A stretch of DNA of 64,000 bases from positions 1 to 64,000 of the forward strand of contig BOKS01000009.1 of the NCBI GenBank assembly GCA_016861105.1, in the 5' to 3' direction. Positions 56,335 to 64,000 of this stretch are shown piece by piece; position 1 is the stretch's first letter; every line of letters starts with the position of its first letter. The notes below the pieces were generated by a model. It saw nothing but the letters and a program-made list of their open reading frames with translations. It was not told the DNA's origin and ran no database searches. The stretch comes from Betaproteobacteria bacterium. Lineage in GTDB: Bacteria; Pseudomonadota; Gammaproteobacteria; Burkholderiales; Casimicrobiaceae. The position numbers were made by a program, and so were the translations under genes.

Positions 56335-56970
56335 ATGGAGATCGTCCCCACCGACCGTGACGTCCTGCTCGTCGTCGACGTGCAGAACGACTTCCTTCCC
56401 GGCGGCGCCCTCGCCGTGCCCGACGGCGACGCCGTCGTCCCGGCCGTCAACCGCCTCGCCGGCAGCTTCCAGCACGTGATCCTGTCGCAGGACTGGCACC
56501 CGCCGGGCCACCTTTCGTTCGCGTCGAGCCATCCCGGCAAGGCGCCGTTCGACATGATCGACATGCCCTACGGCCCGCAGGTGCTCTGGCCCGACCACTG
56601 CGTGCAGGGGACGCTGGGCGCGACCATCTCGCCTTGGCTCGACATCCCGCGTGCGGAACTGGTCGTGCGCAAGGGCTACCGCCACGACGTGGACAGCTAC
56701 TCGGTCTTCTGCGAAGCCGACCGCACTACGCGCACCGGGCTCGCCGGCTACCTGCGCGAGCGCGGCCTCGCGCGCGTGTACCTCGCGGGGCTGGCCACCG
56801 ACTTCTGCGTCGCGTGGTCCGCGTTCGACGCGATCGAGGCCGGCTTCGCCGTCTACGTCGTCGAGGACGCGTGCCGGGCGATCGACACCGGCGGCTCGCT
56901 GGCCGCGGCGTGGAAGCGCATGACCGACGCCGGCGTGATCCGCGTCGCCACGCGCGATTTCGCCGCCTGA
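56335..56970 (+). CDS. pncA: Nicotinamidase
   Basis: A 211-aa isochorismatase-fold amidase, nicotinamide to nicotinate. Catalytic triad Asp15 (VVDVQNDF), Lys113 (VVRKGYRHDVDSYS) and Cys158 (GLATDFCVAWSAFDA). Metal-site residues Asp53, His55 (SQDWHPPGHLSF) and His88 (WPDHCVQGT) are present. ATG 56335 chosen; an upstream in-frame start would overlap the palindrome. It ends 6 bp from the convergent flavoprotein gene. Confidence 0.95.
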   Translation: MEIVPTDRDVLLVVDVQNDFLPGGALAVPDGDAVVPAVNRLAGSFQHVILSQDWHPPGHLSFASSHPGKAPFDMIDMPYGPQVLWPDHCVQGTLGATISPWLDIPRAELVVRKGYRHDVDSYSVFCEADRTTRTGLAGYLRERGLARVYLAGLATDFCVAWSAFDAIEAGFAVYVVEDACRAIDTGGSLAAAWKRMTDAGVIRVATRDFAA

Positions 56971-56976
56971 GGCGCG

Positions 56977-59900
56977 CTAGCGCTCCGGCGCTGCGCCCGT
57001 CGCGGCGCGGATGCGGGCGACCCACTGCGCCGTGAGCTTCTCCTGCACGCTGTTCTGCCGCAGCCGCGCGTCCAGTCCCGCGAAGTCGACGAGGTCGAGC
57101 GGCTGGTCCTGGTTGAAGCACGAGAAGACGTAGCTGCGCCGTCCGGTGGCGGGGTCGACGTGCGGCTGCAGGCACTGCGCGCAGATCTCCTTCATCATGC
57201 ACTGCATCGGCGAGTTGATCGAGCCGATCGCCGCGTGCCCCGCCTTCACGTACGGCGCCAGCACGCCGTGGCGCGCTGCGGCCACCGCGGCCATCATGCG
57301 GTCCGAGCCGATGGCGACGATCCGGTCGGCGCCGGCGAACGGGAGCGCAACGTCCCCGAGCGCGCCGCTCGCGTACGCGTGCATCGCCTGCACGATGTTG
57401 CCCACGAAGGCGCGGTCCTGCGGTCGCGTCGGCGCGAAGCCCGGCGCCTCGTCGCAGCACCAGACGACGGCGTCGGCCGCCGCCTCGATCTCGGCGACCT
57501 TGTAGCGGTCCGCGACCTTCTTGTAGCCGGCGAAGTACAGCACGCGGGAGCCGGCCGCGCGAAACGCCTGCCCGATCGAGAAGAGCACGGCATTGCCGAG
57601 CCCGCCGCCGGCGAGGATCACCTTCTCGCCCGGCTCGATCTCGGTCGGCGCGCCTGTCGGTCCCATCAGGACGACCGGCTCGCCGGGCGCGAGCAGCGCG
57701 CACAGGTCCGACGAGCCGCCCATCTCCAGCACGATCGTCGACACGAGGCCGCGCTCGCGGTCGACCCACGCGCCGGTCAGCGCGAGACCCTCCATCGCGA
57801 GCCGCGTCCCGTTCACCACGGGCGCGAGGCTCTCGAAGTTCTGCAGCCGGTAGAACTGGCCGGGCCGGAAGGCGCGCGCCGCCGCGGGGGCGCGCACGAC
57901 GACCTCGACGATCGTGGGCGTCAGGCGCTCGACGCGCTCGACCACCGGGCGCAGGTCGCGGTCGAGGCGCGCGAAGAACGCGGCGTCGGCCAGCCCCGAG
58001 GCCGGGGCGACGCGCGCGAGCATCCGCGACACCACGCCGTAGCCCTGCTTCGCGCTCGCCATCGCCTTCACGACGTTGCCGGCCCACGACGGGTGCAGGT
58101 CGCCGAAGAAGCTCACCGCACGGCCGTCGGGGCGCAGCTCGGTGAGGACCGCGGGCTGCGGCGGCTTCGCCATGCCCTTGCGCGGCGTCGCCGGCGCGCC
58201 GTCCTCGCCCAGCGCCCGGAAGTGGCGGCCGTCGAGGTGGAAGGTGGCCGGGTCCTCGCGGGCGAGCACCGTGTTGGGCTGCGTGCCCGCCGCCACCAGG
58301 ATCGTGCGGGCCGGCATCGCCGCGCGCGCGGTCTCGTGCCACGCGCCGGCCTCGTCGAGGCGCTGCACGGACACGGCGAGCCCGCAGGCGCGCCCGGACT
58401 CGTCCACCTCGACGCTCAGGGGCGTGAGCCCTTCGGCGAAGCGGATCCCCTCCTCCAGCGCCTTCTCGATCTCCTCGTGGTTGAGCGTGTACGACGGGCT
58501 GTCGATCATCCGGCGGCGGTACGCGATGGTCACGCCGCCCCACGACTCCACGAGGCGGGCGAGCCGCGGAGCACGCCCCTCGCGCGCCGCCGCGTCGCGC
58601 TCGCCGCGCAGCGCGCGCGCGTGCGCCAGGAACTCGTCGGCGATCGTTGCCTCGCCGGGCGCCCAGGGCGCGCGTGCCGCCGCCTCGCCGCGCTCGGCGC
58701 AGAGCGTCTCGTAGCGCGCGAGGAACTTCTCGACCTGCACCGGGTAGTAGGCGAGCGCCTCGGTCGCCGTGTCGATCGCCGTCAGCCCGCCGCCGATGAC
58801 CACGACCGGCAGGCGCACCTGCATGTTCGCGAGCGACTCCGCCTTCGCCGCCCCCGTGAGCTGGAGCGCCATCAGGAAGTCGGACGCGGTGCGCACGCCG
58901 TTCGCCAGCCCGTTGGGCAGATCGAGCACCGTCGGCTTCCCCGCACCCGCCGCCAGCGCGACGTGGTCGAAGCCGAGCGCGAACGCGCCGTCGGCGTCGA
59001 GCGTGCCGCCGAAGCGCACGCCGCCGTACAGCGCGAACTGCGCGCGGCGCTCGAGCAGCAGGCGCAGCACCTTGAGGAAGTTCTTGTCCCAGCGCACGGT
59101 GATGCCGTACTCGGCGACGCCGCCGAAGCCGGCCATCACGCGCGCATCGAGCGGTTCCCAGAGCGTGGCGACGTCGCGGATCGGCGCGAAGGGCACGCGC
59201 GTGCCGTCCGGACGGACGCCGGAGAGCGCGGGATCCAGCGGCTCGATCTTCAGGCCGTCGATGCCGGCCACGGCGTGGCCGTCGTTGATCAGGTGGTGCG
59301 CGAGCGTGTAGCCGGCCGGCCCCATCCCCACGACGAGCACGCGCTTGCCGGTGGGGGCGAGCGGCACCGGCCGCTTGAGGTCGAGCGGGTTCCAGCGCGT
59401 GAGCAGCGAGTAGATCTCGAAGCCCCAGGGCAGCGCGAGCACGTCCTTCAGCACGCGCGTCTCCGACTGCGGGATGTCGACCGGGTCCGTCTTCTGGTAG
59501 ATGCACGACTTCATGCAGTCGTTGCAGATCCGGTGCCCGGTCCCCGCGACCATCGGGTTGTCCACGCAGATCATCGCGAGCGCGCCGAGCGCCACGCCCT
59601 CCGCCCGCAGCTTGTGGAACTCGGAGATCCGCTCCTCGAGCGGACAGCCGGCGAGCGGCACGCCGAACACGGTCCTGCGGAACGGGTCGGCCGCGTCGGC
59701 GGGCCGCTTTTCCAGCAGCCCGGTCGAGCACGAGTCCTTCCCCTGCTCGTGGCACCAGATGCAGTAGTGCGCCTGGTCGAGCCCGCCCACCAGGTCGGTG
59801 CCGGGGTCGGTCAGCGCGAAGCCGTCGCGCGCGCGCCGGGCGTGCTGCGCGTCGAGCTCCAGGGCGGGCACGCCGGCCACCGTCGTCGGCGCGACCGGCA

Positions 59901-60498
59901 CCAGCCGGAAGAAGTCGAGCTTGCGCGGGCTGCGGAACAGCACGCCGCCCTTCGTGGCCGCCCGGCCCTGCGGCGTGTGCGCCGCCCACGCCGCGTAGCG
60001 CAGCGCGAGGTCGAAGGCCTCGGCGTGGGCCGCCTCGTCCTTCGCCCAGTCGATGACGGCGTTGGCAAACGCGAGCTCGCCCGCGTGGCCCGTGATCGGC
60101 CTGCCGATGCGCGCCTCGAGCGCCTCGCGCAGGGCGGACCCGTCGAACGTGCCGGCGACGTCGGCCTTGTAGAGGTTCATCGCCTTGCGCTGCACGAACT
60201 GGCGCTTCATCGCGAACAGCGGCGCCAGCTCGTGGTGCAGCGCCGCCAGCGCACGCACCTCCGCCTCGATGCCGAACAGCGTCGCGAGGAAGTCCTCGAG
60301 ATGCGGCGCGAGCGCGATCAGGAGCTCCGACTCCGCCTTGCGGTCGAGCGGCGCCTCCCCGCGGCGCGCCGCCGCCAGGCGCCCGGCGAGCGGGGCGTCG
60401 GCGGCGCGCAGCGCCTCGACGAAGCGGGCGTCGAGCGCGAGCGCGCCCTCGCGGGTGTAGAGGTCGTGGAAGGCGAGGCCGAACGCGAGTCGTAGCAT
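56977..60498 (-). CDS. Multidomain Fe–S flavoprotein: GltD-like core fused to a PyrK/FNR-like module
   Basis: A 1173-aa soluble protein. Residues 1–235 are helical and unrecognised. A Cys-rich region (CIWC 246–249, C257, C285, C311, CNDCMKSC 325–332) resembles the Fe–S domain of glutamate-synthase small subunits. A Rossmann FAD site (VVGMGPAGYTLAHHL, 389–403) and a second dinucleotide site (VVVIGGGLTAIDTATEALAY) follow. The last about 300 residues look like an FNR/PyrK module (FRPGQFYRLQNF, VLMGPTG, ILAGGGLGNAVLFSIG) ending with a 2Fe–2S-type CMMKEICAQCLQP…SYVFSC motif. This implies an electron path NAD(P)H–FAD–Fe–S. The acceptor and physiological role are unknown. ATG 60498 preferred; the upstream extension is Arg/Gly-rich. 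Confidence 0.85.
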   Translation of the reverse strand: MLRLAFGLAFHDLYTREGALALDARFVEALRAADAPLAGRLAAARRGEAPLDRKAESELLIALAPHLEDFLATLFGIEAEVRALAALHHELAPLFAMKRQFVQRKAMNLYKADVAGTFDGSALREALEARIGRPITGHAGELAFANAVIDWAKDEAAHAEAFDLALRYAAWAAHTPQGRAATKGGVLFRSPRKLDFFRLVPVAPTTVAGVPALELDAQHARRARDGFALTDPGTDLVGGLDQAHYCIWCHEQGKDSCSTGLLEKRPADAADPFRRTVFGVPLAGCPLEERISEFHKLRAEGVALGALAMICVDNPMVAGTGHRICNDCMKSCIYQKTDPVDIPQSETRVLKDVLALPWGFEIYSLLTRWNPLDLKRPVPLAPTGKRVLVVGMGPAGYTLAHHLINDGHAVAGIDGLKIEPLDPALSGVRPDGTRVPFAPIRDVATLWEPLDARVMAGFGGVAEYGITVRWDKNFLKVLRLLLERRAQFALYGGVRFGGTLDADGAFALGFDHVALAAGAGKPTVLDLPNGLANGVRTASDFLMALQLTGAAKAESLANMQVRLPVVVIGGGLTAIDTATEALAYYPVQVEKFLARYETLCAERGEAAARAPWAPGEATIADEFLAHARALRGERDAAAREGRAPRLARLVESWGGVTIAYRRRMIDSPSYTLNHEEIEKALEEGIRFAEGLTPLSVEVDESGRACGLAVSVQRLDEAGAWHETARAAMPARTILVAAGTQPNTVLAREDPATFHLDGRHFRALGEDGAPATPRKGMAKPPQPAVLTELRPDGRAVSFFGDLHPSWAGNVVKAMASAKQGYGVVSRMLARVAPASGLADAAFFARLDRDLRPVVERVERLTPTIVEVVVRAPAAARAFRPGQFYRLQNFESLAPVVNGTRLAMEGLALTGAWVDRERGLVSTIVLEMGGSSDLCALLAPGEPVVLMGPTGAPTEIEPGEKVILAGGGLGNAVLFSIGQAFRAAGSRVLYFAGYKKVADRYKVAEIEAAADAVVWCCDEAPGFAPTRPQDRAFVGNIVQAMHAYASGALGDVALPFAGADRIVAIGSDRMMAAVAAARHGVLAPYVKAGHAAIGSINSPMQCMMKEICAQCLQPHVDPATGRRSYVFSCFNQDQPLDLVDFAGLDARLRQNSVQEKLTAQWVARIRAATGAAPER

Positions 60499-60809
60499 GA
60501 TCGAGGCGCCCGCGCCGCCGTCCTGGCCGCGCGCGCAACCTCCTCGGGCGGGTGGTCGCACGCCGGGGACTGCGGCGCTCCGCGCCGGTCCCGGCGCACG
60601 CGCCGTGCGCAGTCGCGCACGGCGGCGTTGCGAAACGGTGTATTTTACCCGTCGCGTGCGGCCCGCCGGTGCGGCTGCGAGCACAAGGACATGACGACGA
60701 CGGGGACATGCAGCGCGCCGGGAGCGCGGCCCCGGCGCCTCGCGTGACTGTCAACCGGGGCCCGCGCCCCGGCGCTGCCCTCCCCTCCTGCCCCTCCTCC
60801 GCCCCCGCC
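60499..60809. other. Divergent 311-bp intergenic region
   Basis: The spacer between the flavoprotein and binding-protein genes contains no credible gene. It holds a perfect 9-bp stem GCCGTGCGC-AGTC-GCGCACGGC (60602–60623). An AT-rich GGTGTATTTTACC (60638–60650) includes a leftward TAAAAT (60647–60642) that may be a −10 for the flavoprotein gene. No good promoter was found for the rightward transporter gene. Confidence 0.5.
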
Positions 60810-62003
60810 ATGAAGCTTCTCGCCGTCGTCGCCCTCTCGCTCGCCTCGCTGGTGCCCGCCGCGCCCGCCGCCGCGCAAACGATCAAGCTCGGCGAGCTCA
60901 ACAGCTACAAGGTCTTTCCGGCCTTCCTCGAGCCGTACCGCAAGGGGATGGAGCTCGCGGTCGACGAGATCAACGCCGCCGGCGGCGTGCTGGGCCGCCG
61001 CCTCGAGCTCGTCTCGCGCGACGACAACGGCAATCCGGGCGACGCCGTGCGCGTCGCCGAGGAGCTGATCTCGCGCGAGCGAGTCGCGCTGCTGATGGGG
61101 ACGTTTCCCTCGAACGTGGGGCTGGCCGTCGCCGACCTCGCCAAGCAGAGGCGCGTGCTGTTTCTCGCGGCCGAGCCGCTGACCGACAAGATCGTCTGGG
61201 AGAGCGGCAACGAGTACACGTTCCGCCTGCGCGCCTCGACGTACATGCAGACGGCGATGCTCGTCCCCGAGGCCGCGAAGCTCGCGAAGCGGCGTTGGGC
61301 GATCGTCTACCCGAACTACGAGTACGGGCAGGCCGCGACCGCCACGTTCAAGCGGCAGATGACCGAGCGCGCCGCCGGCGCCATCGAGTTCGTCGAGCAG
61401 GCCGTGCCGCTCGGCAAGATCGAGCCGGGCCCGGTCGTGCAGGCGCTGATCGACGCGAAGCCGGACGCGATCTTCTCGTCGCTGTTCGGCCCCGACCTCG
61501 CGCGCTTCGTGCGCGAGGGCCAGCTGCGCGGCCTGTTCAAGGACAGGCCGGTGTTCAACCTGCTAGGCGGCGAGCCCGAGTACCTCGATCCGCTGAAGGA
61601 CGAGGCGCCGGTCGGGTGGTGGGTCACCGGCTACCCGTGGTACGCCATCGACACGCCCGAGCACAAGCGCTTCCGCGACGCCTACCAGAAGCGGTTCGAC
61701 GACTACCCGCGGCTCGGCTCGGTCGTCGGCTACGCGACGATCCATTCCGCCGCTGCTGCGCTGCGCAAGGCCGGCACGACCGACACGCCGAAGCTCGTCG
61801 CGGCGATGAAGGGGCTCGAGGTCGACACGCCGTTCGGGCGGATCACCTACCGCGCGATCGATCACCAGTCGACGATGGGCGCCTACGTCGGCCGCACGGC
61901 CGTCCGTGACGGCAAGGGCGTCATGGTCGACTGGCGCTACGCGGACGGGAAGGACTACCTCCCCGCGGACGACGAGGTGAAGCGGTTGCGGCCGGCGAAG
62001 TAG
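60810..62003 (+). CDS. Branched-chain amino acid-type ABC transporter substrate-binding protein
   Basis: A 397-aa periplasmic Leu/Ile/Val-type binding protein. Signal peptide MKLLAVVALSLASLVPAAPA (cleavage AAAQ), then TIKLGELNSYKVFPAFLEPY, MELAVDEINAAGGVLGRRLE, LVSRDDNGNPGDAVRVAEEL, LLMGTFPSNVGLAVADLA and WAIVYPNYEYGQAATATFKR. ATG 60810. The fused permease gene follows after 121 bp that contain a copy of the repeat element. Ligand not predictable; many such proteins bind other small acids. Confidence 0.92.
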   Translation: MKLLAVVALSLASLVPAAPAAAQTIKLGELNSYKVFPAFLEPYRKGMELAVDEINAAGGVLGRRLELVSRDDNGNPGDAVRVAEELISRERVALLMGTFPSNVGLAVADLAKQRRVLFLAAEPLTDKIVWESGNEYTFRLRASTYMQTAMLVPEAAKLAKRRWAIVYPNYEYGQAATATFKRQMTERAAGAIEFVEQAVPLGKIEPGPVVQALIDAKPDAIFSSLFGPDLARFVREGQLRGLFKDRPVFNLLGGEPEYLDPLKDEAPVGWWVTGYPWYAIDTPEHKRFRDAYQKRFDDYPRLGSVVGYATIHSAAAALRKAGTTDTPKLVAAMKGLEVDTPFGRITYRAIDHQSTMGAYVGRTAVRDGKGVMVDWRYADGKDYLPADDEVKRLRPAK

Positions 62004-62061
62004 CGCGGCCGATGCCCTCTCCCGGACGCGGCGTCGGGCCCGGCCTTGCGCTGCGCGCGAA

Positions 62062-62114
62062 AACGAGGGTCAGACTCGCGTTTCGGCGCCGGAAATTCGA
62101 GTCTGACCCTCGTT
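62062..62114 (+). repeat. Inverted-repeat copy of the AGGGTCAGACTC element
   Basis: AACGAGGGTCAGACTCG (62062–62078) and its exact complement CGAGTCTGACCCTCGTT (62098–62114) face each other around GCGTTTCGGCGCCGGAAATT. The 17-bp arm is the core shared with the 42-bp units at 12475–12650. Here it is a single hairpin, located between the binding-protein and permease genes of one transporter. Confidence 0.92.
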
Positions 62115-62124
62115 ACGGTGCGCG

Positions 62125-64000
62125 ATGACGCTCACCGCCCTTGCGCTCCAGCTCCTCAACGGCCTCGCCTCGGCGTCCGCGCTGTTCCTCGTCGCGGCGG
62201 GCCTGACGCTGATCTTCGGCGTCACGCGCGTCGTCAACTTCGCGCACGGCTCGCTGTTCATGCTGGGCGCCTACCTCGCGTGGTCGTTCGGCGAGGCCTT
62301 CGGCGACGGCGTGGCCGCGCACTGGGCGAGCGTGCTCGCGGCCGCGGCCGTCGTCGCGCTGGTCGGCGTCGCGATCGAGGCGCTGCTGCTCAAGCGGCTG
62401 TACGCCGCGCCGGAGCTGCTGCAGCTCACCGCGACCTTCGGCGTCGTGCTGGTCGTGCGCGATGCCGCGCTCGCGCTCTGGGGCGCCGAGGACAAGCTCG
62501 GCCCGCGCGTGCCGCACCTCGACGGCACGGTGCAAATCGCGGGCCGCGCGATTCCCGAGTACGACCTGTTCCTGATCGTCGTGGGTCCGGTCGTGCTGGT
62601 GACGCTCACCTGGCTGGTGACGCGCACGCGCTTCGGGACGCTGATCCGCGCCGCCTCCGAGAACCGCGTGCTCGCCTCGGCGCTCGGCGTGCGGCAGGCG
62701 CTGCTGTTCTCGGCCGTGTTCGCGCTGGGCGCGGGTCTGGCCGGGCTGGCGGGCGCGCTCCAGCTGCCGCGCGAGCCTGCCAACCTCAACATGGACCTCG
62801 CCGTCGTCGCGGAGGCGTTCGTCGTCACGGTCGTCGGCGGCCTCGGATCGATCCCGGGCGCCTTTCTCGCCGCGCTGATCATCGGGCTCGTCAAGGCGCT
62901 GTGCATCGGCCTCGGCACGGTGGAGATCGGCGGCGTCGCCGTCGCCTTCCCGCGCCTGACGCTCGTGGCCGAGTTCGTCGTCATGGCCGTCGTGCTCGCC
63001 GTGAAGCCGCACGGGCTCCTGGGCGCGCCGCCGCCGGTGCTCGCCTCCACGCCGCTGCCCGAGCAGCGCACGCTGGTGCTCGTGCCCGGCCGCCGCGCGG
63101 CGGTCGCGGCGGCGGTCCTGTTCGGCGCGCTGGCGCTGCTGCCCGCGGTCGTCGACGACTACCTGCTCGTGCTGGCGACCGACGTGCTGGTCGCGACGCT
63201 GTTCGCGGCGAGCCTCCAGTTCATCATGGGGCCCGGCGGCATGACCAGCTTCGGCCACGCCGCCTACTTCGGCGTGGGCGCGTACGCGGCGGCGCTCGCG
63301 TTCCGCCACGGCTGGCCGATGCCGGCCGCGCTCGCGCTCGCGCCGGTGGCCGCGATGGCCGCGGCCGTCCTGCTCGGCGGCTTCGCGGTGCGGCTCGCCG
63401 GCGTCTACCTCGCGATGCTCACGCTCGCGTTCGCGCAGATCGTGTGGTCGATCGTCTACCAGTGGGACGCGGTGACCGGCGGCAGCAACGGGCTGGTGGG
63501 CATCTGGCCGCCGGCCCTCCTCGCGCACCGCGCGTCGTACTACCTCTTCACGCTGGCGATCGTCGGGTCCGCGCTGCTGCTGCTCGCCCGCATCGCGCAC
63601 GCGCCGTTCGGCTTCGCGCTGCGCGCCGCGCGCGACTCGTCGCTGCGCGCCGCCGCGATCGGCGTCGACGTGCGCGCGACGCAGTGGCGGGCGTTCGCGC
63701 TGGCCGGCGCCTTCGCCGGCCTCGCCGGCGGGCTGTTCGCGTTCTCGAAGGGCAGCATCTCGCCGGAGACGCTCGCGATCCCGCGGTCGGTGGACGCGCT
63801 GGTGATGGTGCTGCTGGGCGGCCTCAACGCGCTCGCCGGCCCGCTGCTCGGCGCCGCGGCCTTCACCTGGATGCAGGACGAGCTGGCCCGCGCGACCGAC
63901 TACTGGCGCGCCGCCACCGGGGTGGTGATCCTCGCGATCGTGCTGCTGTTCCCGCAGGGCATCGGTGGTGCGCTCGCGCGGCTCCGGCCGCGACGGCGTC
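62125..64000 (+). CDS. Fused LivH–LivM branched-chain amino acid-type ABC permease (3' end outside window)
   Basis: An open frame from ATG 62125 to the window edge, at least 625 codons, no stop. The N-terminal half is LivH-like (MTLTALALQLLNGLASASAL, LTLIFGVTRVVNFAHGSLFM, GTLIRAASENRVLASALGV, EAFVVTVVGGLGSIPGAFLA). After a linker (VLASTPLPEQRTLVLVPGRR, about residue 310) a LivM-like half follows (QFIMGPGGMTSFGHAAYFGV, YLAMLTLAFAQIVWSIVYQW, DAVTGGSNGLVGIWP, MVLLGGLNALAGPLLGAAAF). About 14–16 TM helices are expected. Separate liv permease genes are usual, so this is a gene fusion. ATPase genes (livG/livF) probably lie just beyond the edge. Confidence 0.9.
   Translation, partial: MTLTALALQLLNGLASASALFLVAAGLTLIFGVTRVVNFAHGSLFMLGAYLAWSFGEAFGDGVAAHWASVLAAAAVVALVGVAIEALLLKRLYAAPELLQLTATFGVVLVVRDAALALWGAEDKLGPRVPHLDGTVQIAGRAIPEYDLFLIVVGPVVLVTLTWLVTRTRFGTLIRAASENRVLASALGVRQALLFSAVFALGAGLAGLAGALQLPREPANLNMDLAVVAEAFVVTVVGGLGSIPGAFLAALIIGLVKALCIGLGTVEIGGVAVAFPRLTLVAEFVVMAVVLAVKPHGLLGAPPPVLASTPLPEQRTLVLVPGRRAAVAAAVLFGALALLPAVVDDYLLVLATDVLVATLFAASLQFIMGPGGMTSFGHAAYFGVGAYAAALAFRHGWPMPAALALAPVAAMAAAVLLGGFAVRLAGVYLAMLTLAFAQIVWSIVYQWDAVTGGSNGLVGIWPPALLAHRASYYLFTLAIVGSALLLLARIAHAPFGFALRAARDSSLRAAAIGVDVRATQWRAFALAGAFAGLAGGLFAFSKGSISPETLAIPRSVDALVMVLLGGLNALAGPLLGAAAFTWMQDELARATDYWRAATGVVILAIVLLFPQGIGGALARLRPRRR

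Overview
The window is very GC-rich chromosomal DNA with dense, short-spaced genes on both strands. It most likely comes from a betaproteobacterium. The evidence is the gene order pyrG–kdsA–eno–ftsB and smc–zipA–ligA, an OxyR with both redox cysteines at the E. coli positions (199/208), a PpsA/PpsR pair, and several families common in that class (YgfX, PliI, the WWxPxExGWG secreted family, Anbu). I see no prophage, insertion sequence, integrase or CRISPR array, so this is mostly core and metabolic genome with a few accessory islands.

Layout. 1–0.4 kb: tRNA-Ala(GGC) and tRNA-Glu(TTC) transcribed leftward from one promoter. 0.4–8.2 kb: a YciK-like SDR, YgfX, PEP synthase (ppsA), an XRE-type regulator, a PHP-domain phosphatase (TrpH/RNase AM type), the PEP synthase regulatory kinase/phosphorylase (ppsR), then a FucU/RbsD mutarotase with a ribokinase. 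8.2–16.6 kb: a secreted protein, a SpoU-type RNA methyltransferase, then ftsB, eno, kdsA, pyrG and gltX, all leftward, followed by a PliI-type lysozyme inhibitor. The pyrG–kdsA gap holds an unusual modular 42-bp repeat.

16.7–23.4 kb is the most distinctive region: a leftward four-gene cluster encoding a circularly permuted ATP-grasp protein, an alpha-E protein, the proteasome-like NTN hydrolase Anbu, and a 1095-aa transglutaminase–DUF2126 protein. This is the incompletely understood Anbu peptide-ligation/proteolysis system. It is followed by tRNA-Val(CAC) with its own promoter and terminator.

23.7–36.5 kb: a patatin-type outer-membrane phospholipase, a 2-haloacid dehalogenase, an SLH-like secreted protein, galU–oxyR (translationally overlapping), and smc–zipA–ligA. 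36.6–45.4 kb: an oligopeptide ABC transporter operon with two predicted hydrolases (M20 and DUF2817/M14-like) and a small lipoprotein inserted among the transporter genes. 45.4–53.3 kb: rlmB, marC, tRNA-Thr(CGT), an Old Yellow Enzyme-family gene split by one amber codon, a PEP-mutase/isocitrate-lyase family enzyme, chaB, an HExxH protein overlapping an MFS exporter, and an exported SAM methyltransferase. 53.3–57 kb: an APC permease and the divergent pncB/pncA NAD-salvage pair. 57–64 kb: a 1173-aa multidomain Fe–S flavoprotein, then a branched-chain amino-acid-type ABC transporter whose binding protein is separated from a fused LivH–LivM permease by another copy of the repeat. That permease runs off the right end of the window.
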